Counted from the stretch's first letter, positions 1 through 5,329 are shown. The stretch: 5,460 nucleotides of DNA from Kiritimatiellia bacterium (GCA_017547265.1 JAFYQC010000074.1:1-5460); one strand, 5' to 3'. The notes: a model not told the origin generated them from the sequence alone. Program-made: numbers and translations.

Positions 1-1
1 C

Positions 2-97
2 CCCTTCGGCTGCACCACGCGGGTAACGCAGCGCCACCAGTCCAGGCAAAGCGAGCGCGGTGTGAAGCATATGCACGAGTTCGGCTTCGTCGGAAGG
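2..97 (-). other. DXS-like segment fused in frame to pnp (probable chimeric junction)
   Basis: The 32 codons after the PNPase residues GEWV read PSDEAELVHMLHTALALP, then GLVALRYPRGAAEG. This is the conserved stretch of 1-deoxy-D-xylulose-5-phosphate synthase in the middle (pyrimidine-binding) domain, where the family has PSDExEL...ML.TAL...P.A.RYPRG. DXS condenses pyruvate and glyceraldehyde-3-phosphate in the non-mevalonate isoprenoid pathway and has no relation to PNPase. PNPase normally continues with an NPT...SDLDLVVAGT-type segment. A Val-Pro-Ser start is shared by the DXS context, so the join could sit on a few bases of microhomology near 95-103. What is seen is the switch; that it is an assembly misjoin rather than a real gene fusion is inference. 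Confidence 0.72.
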
Positions 98-583
98 CAC
101 CCACTCGCCGTCGATGCGGCCGATGCGGACGCACCCGATCGGGCCCATGAACGGAATCTCGCTGATGTGAAGCGCCGCCGAAGCCGCGTTCACCGCGAGG
201 AAATCCGCCTCACGCGTGCCGTCGCACTGGATGAGCGTCGAGTTGACCTGAACGTCGTTGTAGTACCCGTCGGGGAAGAGCGGACGGATCGGACGGTCGC
301 ACATGCGGGCCGTCAGGATCTCCTTGGAGGTCGGACGCGCCTCGCGCTTGAAGAAGCCGCCCGGGAACTTGCCCGCCGCGTAGAACTTCTCGCGATACTC
401 GCACTGGAGCGGAAAGAAGTCGATGCCCTCCCGCGGCGTATCGGTGTTGGTCACCGCCGTGAAGACGGTGTTGTCACCGTATGAAACGGTGACGGCCCCG
501 GCGGCCTGCTGCGCCAGGAGACCGGTCTCGATCACGAGGTCCGTCCCCGCGATGTTGACCTTGAACTGCTTTGCACCTTGCAT
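2..583 (-). CDS. pnp: Polyribonucleotide nucleotidyltransferase (PNPase), N-terminal part; runs off the left edge and changes identity near position 100
   Basis: PNPase is a phosphorolytic 3'-to-5' exoribonuclease and degradosome partner. The frame begins MQGAKQFKVNIAGTDLVIET and carries first RNase PH domain signatures: the TGLLAQQA stretch (about residues 20-27), DFFPLQCEYREKFYAAGKFPGGFFKRE split across about 59-83, the RNA-binding-loop-like CDRPIRPLFPDGYYNDVQV (about 97-115), and the domain-1 segment AALHISEIPFMGPIG. The start at 583 is chosen from homology and a modest purine-rich site (AAGAG) a few bases upstream. It lies 111 bp downstream of rpsO, the classic rpsO-pnp order; I see no clear terminator in the spacer, so co-transcription is likely. 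PNPase identity holds to about residue 162 (GRIDGEWV). After that the residues no longer match the family (see next entry). About 550 further residues (second PH domain, KH, S1) are expected but absent here. Identity is certain for 98-583. Confidence 0.88.
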   Translation of the reverse strand, partial: MQGAKQFKVNIAGTDLVIETGLLAQQAAGAVTVSYGDNTVFTAVTNTDTPREGIDFFPLQCEYREKFYAAGKFPGGFFKREARPTSKEILTARMCDRPIRPLFPDGYYNDVQVNSTLIQCDGTREADFLAVNAASAALHISEIPFMGPIGCVRIGRIDGEWVPSDEAELVHMLHTALALPGLVALRYPRGAAEG

Positions 584-694
584 TGCTTTACTCTTTTCTT
601 TTACTCTTACTTACTGTTCGCGCATTGGATTTCCGCCGGCGACGAGTCCGCAAGAAGACGAAGACGACTGAGGATGAAACGCTAACGCACCGCC

Positions 695-955
695 TTAGCG
701 ACGAATTCCGAGCTTCTTGATGAGCTCCTTGTAGCCCGCCTCGTTCTCGCGCTTCAGATAGTCCAGAAGATTGCGGCGGTTCTGCACCTTGCGGAGAAGG
801 CCGTAGCGGCTGGAGTGGTCCTTCTTGTTCGCCTTGAGGTGCTCGGTCAGGGCCTCGATCTCCTTCGTGAGAATCGCAATCTGGACCTCGCTGGAACCCG
901 TGTCACGGTCATGGCGCTGGAACTCGCTCTTGATGGCAGCCTTGTCAACTTTCAT
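695..955 (-). CDS. rpsO: 30S ribosomal protein S15 (uS15)
   Basis: This is a full-length 86-residue S15, close to the family's usual 88-89. S15 binds the central domain of 16S rRNA early in 30S assembly and forms bridge B4 with the 50S. Diagnostic residues are the [13 protein letters not shown] segment (about 18-30), the [11 protein letters not shown] loop (about 44-54) that contacts r[14 protein letters not shown] (about 60-70) and the C-terminal KKLGIRR. The start at 955 is preceded by a purine-rich tract (GAAAGAAGACAAGAAA) acting as ribosome binding site. It is followed after 111 bp by pnp, the order conserved across bacteria. In E. coli S15 represses its own translation by binding its leader; the inverted repeat just upstream here could play an analogous part. 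Confidence 0.97.
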   Translation of the reverse strand: MKVDKAAIKSEFQRHDRDTGSSEVQIAILTKEIEALTEHLKANKKDHSSRYGLLRKVQNRRNLLDYLKRENEAGYKELIKKLGIRR

Positions 956-982
956 TTTCTTGTCTTCTTTCTTTTTATTTAC

Positions 983-1035
983 GTTGACTTGCGAGCGCGA
1001 CGACGCCGATGGCGACGAAACACAACCAAGTCAAC
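983..1035 (-). promoter_or_regulatory. Long inverted repeat in the rpsO leader, candidate S15 autoregulatory hairpin
   Basis: A perfect 9-bp inverted repeat, GTTGACTTG at 983-991 and CAAGTCAAC at 1027-1035, encloses 35 nt that can form a small inner GCC/GGC stem. In the transcript the hairpin ends about 27 nt before the rpsO start codon, directly ahead of the purine-rich ribosome binding site. S15 autoregulation through leader RNA structures is known in several phyla with unrelated folds. No T-tract follows, so it is not an ordinary terminator. The pairing is seen; the function is inferred. Confidence 0.45.
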
Positions 1036-1139
1036 TACCACGTACTGGGAGGCAAAAGCCCATACCAAGGGCATAACGCTTTCATTCGAAAGCCCCCACG
1101 ACAGGGATAACCTCCTGAGACAGCCGTAGATTGACATAT

Positions 1140-1169
1140 ATTGTATCAAAAATTCCGTTCGGCGCGCAA
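1140..1169 (-). promoter_or_regulatory. Candidate extended -10 promoter for rpsO-pnp
   Basis: On the minus strand the sequence TGATACAAT (1148-1140) is an extended -10 (TGn plus TACAAT, one mismatch to TATAAT). A weak -35, TTGCGC at 1169-1164, sits 18 bp upstream. It lies immediately downstream of the terminator at 1175-1214, the expected place for a new transcription unit, and would give rpsO a leader of roughly 175-180 nt. Confidence 0.42.
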
Positions 1170-1174
1170 GTGTG

Positions 1175-1214
1175 AAAAAGTTGGCGCAAGGTGTCGGACA
1201 CCTCGCGCCAACTT
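1175..1214 (-). terminator. Strong intrinsic terminator of the small ORF
   Basis: Positions 1178-1214 form a 37-nt near-perfect palindrome: 18-bp arms, one mismatch, one central base. On the minus strand it is followed by five T residues (1179-1175), some overlapping the stem foot. It begins 20 bp after the stop of the 37-codon ORF. The long stem with a GGTGTC/GACACC core is much larger than needed for termination, so it may double as a REP-like repeat. Confidence 0.75.
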
Positions 1215-1233
1215 GCTGCAATCTCCGCTTCAT

Positions 1234-1347
1234 TCAGGTCGCGCATCCGTGACGGCGGCGGCCCCAGCACTTGCAGCATCCCCAAATGCCGCAAATGGCG
1301 AAGAACGCGATAGCTCCGATGATCACCCACATTGCGATGTTGTTCAT
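1234..1347 (-). CDS. 37-residue membrane mini-protein with Cys/Trp cluster (unknown function)
   Basis: The ORF starts at ATG 1347 behind a perfect Shine-Dalgarno, GGAGGT, five bases upstream, and stops at TGA 1234-1236. The product begins MNNIAMWVIIGAIAFFAICG, a single hydrophobic span (about residues 4-22). A Cys/Trp cluster IWGCCKCWG (21-29) and a basic tail RRRHGCAT follow. There are five Cys (19, 24, 25, 27, 35). The charge pattern (neutral N-terminus, RRR after the span) suggests N-out/C-in insertion with the cysteines at the cytoplasmic face, where they could be palmitoyl-like modified, metal-binding or redox active; none of this is shown. A 4/6 -35 and 5/6 -10 lie upstream and a strong terminator 20 bp downstream, so it appears monocistronic. 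I recognise no family. The transcription and translation signals make it more credible than its length alone. Confidence 0.66.
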   Translation of the reverse strand: MNNIAMWVIIGAIAFFAICGIWGCCKCWGRRRHGCAT

Positions 1348-1400
1348 ACTGCACCTCCGTTTTGTCTTGCCGAAAGGGCCCATCCCTCCCGACGCCGCAC

Positions 1401-1429
1401 ATTATGCGCTTTCCTCTTTTCCCTGTCTG
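1401..1429 (-). promoter_or_regulatory. Candidate sigma70-type promoter of the 37-codon ORF
   Basis: Minus-strand CAGACA (1429-1424, 4/6 to TTGACA) and CATAAT (1406-1401, 5/6 to TATAAT) are separated by exactly 17 bp. Transcription would begin near 1394, giving a ~47-nt leader that contains the GGAGGT ribosome binding site. With the terminator at 1175-1214 this makes a self-contained unit. Confidence 0.4.
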
Positions 1430-1459
1430 TTGGAGATACAACGAAAATGAAAAGTCGGT

Positions 1460-1491
1460 AAAGCGAAGGCCCGGAGTACCGCTCCGGGCCT
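1460..1491 (-). terminator. GC-rich hairpin, probable terminator or attenuator
   Basis: AGGCCCGGAG (1467-1476) and CTCCGGGCCT (1482-1491) form a perfect 10-bp stem with a 5-nt loop. On the minus strand it is followed by TCGCTTT, a poor U-tract, so termination may be partial. On the plus strand no T-tract follows, so the minus direction is favoured. Confidence 0.5.
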
Positions 1492-1573
1492 CAAGGAAGG
1501 ACCTACGCCGTGGTTTTGAATCGTGGAGCCGCAATTATCTCCTTTCTTCTTCGGCCATCCTCCCCCTCAAAAC
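1460..1573 (-). ncRNA. Candidate structured small RNA (or attenuator-type leader) with possible pseudoknot
   Basis: An extended -10 (1580-1588) predicts a start at about 1573. The RNA would begin GUUUUGA (1573-1567), which pairs perfectly with UCAAAAC (1519-1513). Nested inside, GGCCG (1556-1552) pairs with CGGCU (1531-1527). The purine loop AAGAAAGGA (1548-1540) can pair 8 of 9 with UCCUUCCUU (1501-1493), which lies after the closing helix, so this would be a pseudoknot. A 10-bp GC-rich hairpin follows (1467-1491). Three pairings plus a promoter and a terminator-like end make a coherent ~114-nt RNA. It has no credible ORF. It could be a free sRNA, or a regulatory leader ending about 110 nt before the 37-codon ORF start. 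I do not recognise a known family. Confidence 0.42.
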
Positions 1574-1579
1574 ATCGTC

Positions 1580-1588
1580 ATTGTAGCA
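1580..1588 (-). promoter_or_regulatory. Extended -10 promoter element ahead of the candidate RNA
   Basis: Minus-strand TGCTACAAT is an extended -10 with one mismatch in the hexamer. The -35 is weak (TTGCAA at 19 bp spacing), as is common for extended -10 promoters. The predicted start falls on the first base of the GUUUUGA helix of the candidate RNA. Confidence 0.42.
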
Positions 1589-1739
1589 ACTCCATGTTAA
1601 TGAATTGCAAATGGATTAGAGATAAAGGACGAGAGGCGCAGTCTGCTCGTCACGCCACACCGACCGACTGCGGCTGAAGTACCGTTTATCTTAAGCGTCG
1701 CAGTTGGGTATTGAAGAGCGATGGCGTACATCCGGCTCA

Positions 1740-1748
1740 ATTATACCA
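1740..1748 (-). promoter_or_regulatory. Perfect extended -10 (TGGTATAAT) just after the transferase gene
   Basis: Minus-strand TGGTATAAT matches the extended -10 consensus exactly and lies 3-14 bp beyond the stop codon of the gene at 1752-2957. No good -35 is visible. Transcription would start near 1733, two bases before ATG 1731 of a 44-codon ORF (1597-1731) of no recognisable family, so a near-leaderless mRNA or a non-coding transcript are both possible. Such an AT-rich match can arise by chance. Confidence 0.32.
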
Positions 1749-1751
1749 AAA

Positions 1752-2957
1752 TCAATCACCGACGATAGCCAGCAGCAAGTCGAAGAGATGATCCGCCGAA
1801 TCGACGGGCGGGAGCGCTTCGTTCTTCGGGTAAATGACGAGGGGCACCTTCCAGAGCGATGGATTTCGCGCGTCGCGCCACGAGGTCGCGTCCGGCGTTT
1901 CGCCGTGATCGCTCACATAGACCATGACCGTCCGCGGAGGAAGGGACTTGCAGATCCACTCCAAGACTCTGTCCGTGTAGGCGACGGACCGGTCATAGGT
2001 GTCGAAGTCATCCGGAGTCTTGAATCCGTTCGGGACGCGATACTTCGGATCGAAGTGGCTCCCCTGCAGATGAAGAAAGATGGCAAACGGACGTTCATCG
2101 TCAACGGACATCTCGCGTTGGAGATAAGGAACAAGCTCCTCGTCCCAAACGCCTTGTCCGTGCTCATTGTCCACAAGGTAATTCTTCGTCTCGCACGCGG
2201 CGAACAGCATCTGTCCGACGCCGCAACGCCGCGTCCATTTCGGCTGGGCGCTGATCAGCACGGGGCGATACCCTCTTCTCCGCAAAACCACGGCGGCCGT
2301 CTCGATGGCGCGGCGCGGTTCCTTCACTGTTGCCCGTGTAAGCATGAAGCGCAAGGCCTTCACGGTACTGGAGTCGACTGCACGGACAGGACCCCATACG
2401 GACATCTTATCGCGCATGCGATCCAGGAACGGAGTGGTCGGCTTCGAGTAGCCATAGAGCGACATCCGGTCCGTCGTCATGCTCTCGCCGAGAACAACAA
2501 CAAGGTTCGTGGCCGCACCGGCGGGACGCTCCGCGACACCAGGCAGAAGTTCGCCGTCCCATGTCCCTGCCTGCAAGAGTTCCCGATACTGTGTAATGCC
2601 GCGGAGCGTGTCGAAGGCGAAGAAGAGGGGCGGCCAGCCGGCACCTTGCGGGATGCTCCAGACGAGATAACCAAGAACAACCATGGCGAAAATCCACCGT
2701 CCGCGTCCCTTCGCCAAGAAAACGAGCCCGGCAATTGCCGCAAGCAAGACGACAAGCCCGGCAACGACCAGGGTCAGTTCGGTCGCATAGGTCCGGAAGA
2801 ACTCGGAAATCTCCTCGGGACTGCTCGTGGCCAGCAGCAAGAACCAGTCTCCGTCCAGCCGAAATCCGAACTGGCGAGCGACAAACGCCACGGTCACCTC
2901 GACCAAGGCGCACCATCCCAATCCCATAGCAATGAGAATCTTCAGAAACCGTTTCAT
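1752..2957 (-). CDS. Membrane-anchored phosphoethanolamine transferase-like enzyme (alkaline phosphatase/sulfatase superfamily)
   Basis: This 401-residue protein has an N-terminal membrane part: spans at about residues 5-27, 61-82 and 88-105. A periplasmic sulfatase-fold domain follows. Family motifs are NLVVVLGESMTTDRMSLYGY (151-170) with metal ligand E158, the GPVRAVDSSTVKAL segment (189-202) where T198 is the likely nucleophile, HLQGSH (296-301), YDRSVAYTD (321-329) and VSDHGE (348-353) with metal ligands D350 and H351. Members such as EptA, EptB and CptA move phosphoethanolamine from phosphatidylethanolamine to lipid A, core or other glycans. It is short for the family (usually about 500-570, five spans): two spans seem missing, and the protein stops right after the HLFDLLLAIVGD helix. 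All catalytic motifs are kept, so it may be active. The start at 2957 has only a weak AGG. The substrate cannot be told; nearby glycosyltransferases suggest a surface glycan. Confidence 0.88.
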   Translation of the reverse strand: MKRFLKILIAMGLGWCALVEVTVAFVARQFGFRLDGDWFLLLATSSPEEISEFFRTYATELTLVVAGLVVLLAAIAGLVFLAKGRGRWIFAMVVLGYLVWSIPQGAGWPPLFFAFDTLRGITQYRELLQAGTWDGELLPGVAERPAGAATNLVVVLGESMTTDRMSLYGYSKPTTPFLDRMRDKMSVWGPVRAVDSSTVKALRFMLTRATVKEPRRAIETAAVVLRRRGYRPVLISAQPKWTRRCGVGQMLFAACETKNYLVDNEHGQGVWDEELVPYLQREMSVDDERPFAIFLHLQGSHFDPKYRVPNGFKTPDDFDTYDRSVAYTDRVLEWICKSLPPRTVMVYVSDHGETPDATSWRDARNPSLWKVPLVIYPKNEALPPVDSADHLFDLLLAIVGD

Positions 2958-2964
2958 TACCTAA

Positions 2965-3087
2965 CTAATTTGAAGCCAGTGCGGCAGCAAGATCAAGGTT
3001 GCGGTAAAGGTTGATTTCGTGAAGAACATATCCCCTGCTCCTTGCGAAATCACGAACCAATGTCGATTTGTCAACCTCGCCATTCAT
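2965..3087 (-). pseudogene. Relic of an AAA ATPase (DUF4143 type), N-terminal P-loop region only
   Basis: A 40-codon ORF reads MNGEVDKSTLVRDFARSRGY and then VLHEINLYRNLDLAAALASN. Proteins of the AAA_14/DUF4143 group carry a VGKSTL-type Walker A followed by a strand-ending EIN(L/F)xRN and an acidic helix, which matches in order and spacing. Here the Walker A Gly is Asp (VDKST, explained by one GGC-to-GAC change), a TGA stop lies two codons before the ATG, and the frame ends about 40 residues into a protein normally near 400. It is therefore a decayed fragment of a gene type that is often multicopy. It fills most of the gap between the glycosyltransferase and the transferase gene. Identification rests on motif memory over a short stretch. 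Confidence 0.5.
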
Positions 3088-3144
3088 TTTTCACTGCATT
3101 GAATTGAAAATGACACTACCATCCCATAGGCATTGAGTGAAACG

Positions 3145-3166
3145 CCTCACGCGGAGACGCAGAGAC
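3145..3166. repeat. Possible dispersed intergenic repeat (CACGCGGAGACGCAGAGA type)
   Basis: The plus strand contains CTCACGCGGAGACGCAGAGA, an imperfect pair of ACGC(G/A)GAGA units. Strings of this type recur in intergenic DNA of many environmental bacteria. It sits between the glycosyltransferase stop and the ATPase relic, in a spacer with no gene. Only one copy is visible here, so its repeat nature is not shown by this window. Confidence 0.33.
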
Positions 3167-3184
3167 AATTTCGCAATCGACCTC

Positions 3185-4144
3185 TTAAAAAGCCGGACAC
3201 TTCGAATCTGATCCCCTTTTGATGACCCTCTTAACAGCCACTTTACACATCCTAACCAGAAATCCAATCCGCTTCCCGACCGATGGATAAACCGCAAGAA
3301 CCGCCCTGACAGCATCTTTAAATTTCGCATTATGTAAAACCCAAAACGAAATATGATCTACGGCATAACCAACGCCCTTAGCGCTCTTTAACAACATCTC
3401 TCTATCTTTTTCCGAATCTGCCGAAAAATCATTGATATAACTCTTCAACCATTCAAAATACATCTCTCCCGCCTTAAGCTTCTCAGCAACATCACTAAAA
3501 ATCGTTGAAATATTCTCCCCAGAACTACGCCACGAAAAAAGCACTTGCGAGGAATATGCTACTCCATGTTCTTTTGCCAAGCTAATCCAGGTCGCATCAT
3601 CACTAAACCACGCTCTAGGGAACGACACAAATCCGCCAATCCTTCTGAGGGCTTCTGTACGAAACATAAAATCCGGTGCATATTGTCTCATCCGCCGCAC
3701 CGCTCGATTATAAAGAAATTCAGAACCACTCTCATATTCACTTCGTATTTCACTAACTCCAGTCCGTTTTCCTTCTGAATCAATAAAAGCCAACCGGCAA
3801 TGAAAAACATCTACATCACGATACTTTTCAGCTAACCGCATCATTTCAGTTAAATATCCTGGCGCATATTCATCATCGTCAGATGCCAACACACAAAACT
3901 CGCCTTTGGCATACTCCATCGCATGATTCCACGCCGCGACAAAATCGCGCCCACCTATATTCACTTTGTTTCGCTTATAGATAATACGAGAATCATTAAA
4001 CTCCCGAACAACTTCCTCAAGGTTTTCAGGTGAAGCGTCATCAACTACAACCAGCTCAAAATCAGTATACCCCTGAGAAAGAATACTTTTAATCGCTTGA
4101 TGTAAAAACGACCGCTTCCACGCAGGCATTATAAACGATACCAT
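3185..4144 (-). CDS. Family 2 glycosyltransferase (GT-A fold)
   Basis: This cytoplasmic or membrane-peripheral sugar transferase uses a nucleotide sugar, probably for a surface polysaccharide. The 319-residue protein begins MVSFIMPAWKRSFLHQAIKS, the usual first strand and helix; LVVVDDAS (31-38) holds the nucleotide-binding Asp pair; GEFCVLASDDDEY (81-93) carries the DxD metal motif; FRTEALRRIGGF (161-172) and SDDATW (181-186) match the acceptor-side region with the catalytic-base position. There is no clear membrane span. The start at 4144 has a GAGGGG site 5-6 bases upstream and lies one base after the stop of the preceding glycosyltransferase fragment, so the two were one operon. Its DNA is AT-richer (37% and 47% GC in two hand-counted lines) than the transferase gene (58% in one line) or the IS (55%), which suggests separate acquisition. 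Donor and acceptor sugars are unknown. Confidence 0.93.
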   Translation of the reverse strand: MVSFIMPAWKRSFLHQAIKSILSQGYTDFELVVVDDASPENLEEVVREFNDSRIIYKRNKVNIGGRDFVAAWNHAMEYAKGEFCVLASDDDEYAPGYLTEMMRLAEKYRDVDVFHCRLAFIDSEGKRTGVSEIRSEYESGSEFLYNRAVRRMRQYAPDFMFRTEALRRIGGFVSFPRAWFSDDATWISLAKEHGVAYSSQVLFSWRSSGENISTIFSDVAEKLKAGEMYFEWLKSYINDFSADSEKDREMLLKSAKGVGYAVDHISFWVLHNAKFKDAVRAVLAVYPSVGKRIGFLVRMCKVAVKRVIKRGSDSKCPAF

Positions 4145-4145
4145 A

Positions 4146-4253
4146 TTAACCCCTCTTCGCGCGCCCTATCTCCCTATCCACAATCCACCTATACCACAGC
4201 CCCTGCAAAAAATGCCACCTCCAACCCGCTCTCCCATCGAGAAACCCCTGTTT
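4146..4253 (-). pseudogene. C-terminal 35 codons of a glycosyltransferase interrupted by the IS630 element
   Basis: The frame reads KQGFLDGRAGWRWHFLQGLW and then YRWIVDREIGRAKRG before TAA at 4146-4148. GFLDGxAG followed by an aromatic amphipathic segment and a basic end is the typical C-terminus of WaaE-like family-2 glycosyltransferases of LPS core or capsule synthesis. The sequence loses family resemblance exactly at the TA that borders the IS at 4253-4254. The stop is one base before the next start (TAATATG), showing an operon junction. The rest of the gene is not found on the far side of the IS, so about 200 codons are missing. Confidence 0.6.
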
Positions 4254-4254
4254 A

Positions 4255-4279
4255 TTGCTCCGGCAATGAATTATTGTGA
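4255..4279. repeat. IS630 terminal inverted repeat, left (transposase 3' side)
   Basis: Reading inward on the plus strand, TTGCTCCGGCAATG at the outer end matches the right end, read inward on the minus strand, at 18 of 25 positions. The shared core is CGGCAA.GAA.TAT.GTGA. Confidence 0.7.
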
Positions 4280-5322
4280 GTCGGCGGCATAGGCAACGTG
4301 CTTGTCCTTGAAGTAGGTTTTGACCCTCTCCGGCGACGCCTTCACCATCTTCATGTGTTCTGTGGTCTTCTTCAAGAGTCCTTGCCGTGTCCGCCTCGGA
4401 ACGCTTGTCGTGATGGCGTGCTTCAGGTCTGCATTCAGCCGTTCGTCCGGATTCAGTTCCGGGCTGTAGCTCGGCAAGTAGAACACCTCGATTCGTTCCT
4501 TGTTCTTTTCCAGCCATTCCTTCACGGGTTTGCAGTGATGCACTTTGAGGTTGTCCATGACGAGGAACACCTTGCGCGGCGCATCCTTCACAAGGCTCTC
4601 CATGAACTCTATGAGCTTGTCCGCATTGAACACGCCGTCTATGATCATCCAGTAGCACTTACCCTGGTTGTTCACCGATGAAATCATTGAAAACCGCTGT
4701 CGCGCACCCCATACGGAACGGGTCGTAGGCGTGACTCCGCGCGGGGAATATGAACGCCCGCGCACGTCCGTGTTCATTACTGCCGTCTCGTCGCCCAGTA
4801 TATTTCGGCGTTTTCCGCCTTTGCGCGCGCTGAAATCGCCGGATATTCCTCTTCGAGCCACTTCTTCACCGCCTCCGGCTTCTGCTCGTAGGCGACCTTG
4901 ATCGGCTTCTGCGGCGTGAAGCCCCAGCGCCTGAGGTATTCGCCCACCGTGCGCACGGGCATGTCGATTCCGAAATGCTCGCGAATGTATATGAGGACGG
5001 CTTCGCGCGTCCACTGCGCGAAGTCCATCTTCAGTTGCTCCGGGCGTTTGTCGCAGATGTCCTTCTGCGTCTGCTTCTCCTGTTCCGGCGTGAGCGTCCG
5101 CGCCGTGCCTTTCTTGCATCCGCGGCGCATCGGCTTCAGTGCCCCCATGCCGCCAGCCTCGAACAGGTCTATCGCCTTGCGTATTGCACCCCAGCTGATG
5201 CCGGTCTGCTCCTTGATGGCCATCGGACCAACGCCTTTCTTGTGCAGCCGGACAATCTGCTTGCGAATCTCGAACAACGCCGAAGGCGACTTTCGAGCAT
5301 CCATCTTTATTTGATTTTCCAT
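4271..5322 (-). pseudogene. IS630-family DDE transposase, split by a one-base frameshift
   Basis: The transposase would catalyse cut-and-paste at TA. The upstream frame runs from ATG 5322 (MENQIKMDARKSP) to a premature TAG-free end at TAA 4777-4779; it carries a homeodomain-like helix-turn-helix (about residues 13-60, with the IKEQTGISWGAIRKAI core) and a second winged-helix region (about 104-140, REAVLIYIREHFGID). The downstream frame resumes as GDETAVMNTD and ends at TAA 4271. Joining them at 4795 gives 350 residues, normal for the family, with the triad D178 (GDET), D257 (VMDN) and E294 (SPELNPDE), a DD36E spacing. The break falls in TGGGCGAC, where TGGGGCGAC would restore IYWGDE: one G lost from a G-run. 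There is no slippery heptamer, so a mutation or read error is more likely than programmed frameshifting. An alternative GTG start exists at 5346. Confidence 0.86.
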
Positions 5323-5329
5323 GCCGCAC

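Noticed and set aside
62..484. 140-codon plus-strand ORF, rich in Arg, Ala and Asp
   Set aside because: It lies antisense to pnp in GC-rich DNA and resembles no protein; it is a shadow of the real gene.
1082..1534. 150-codon minus-strand ORF from TTG 1534
   Set aside because: It runs through the GC-rich hairpin and out of frame across the better-supported 37-codon ORF; no family resemblance.
1534..1560. Seven-codon mini-ORF MAEEERR inside the candidate RNA, after GGGGGAGG
   Set aside because: The ribosome site has no spacing to the ATG and the codons are just the purine-rich loop.
1348..1751. tRNA or known riboswitch in the long gap
   Set aside because: No cloverleaf, CCA end or recognisable riboswitch core was found on either strand.
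1704..3014. 436-codon plus-strand ORF, longer than the gene opposite
   Set aside because: Low-complexity charged composition with no motif; the minus strand encodes a clear sulfatase-fold protein with catalytic motifs over the same span.
2961..3029. 22-codon possible leader peptide (MFFTKSTFTA...) with AAGGAG 8 bases upstream, stopping 3 bases before the transferase start
   Set aside because: The same bases are better explained in another frame as the ATPase relic, and the Shine-Dalgarno-like bases then fall in Ala-Arg-Ser codons. Translational coupling cannot be excluded.
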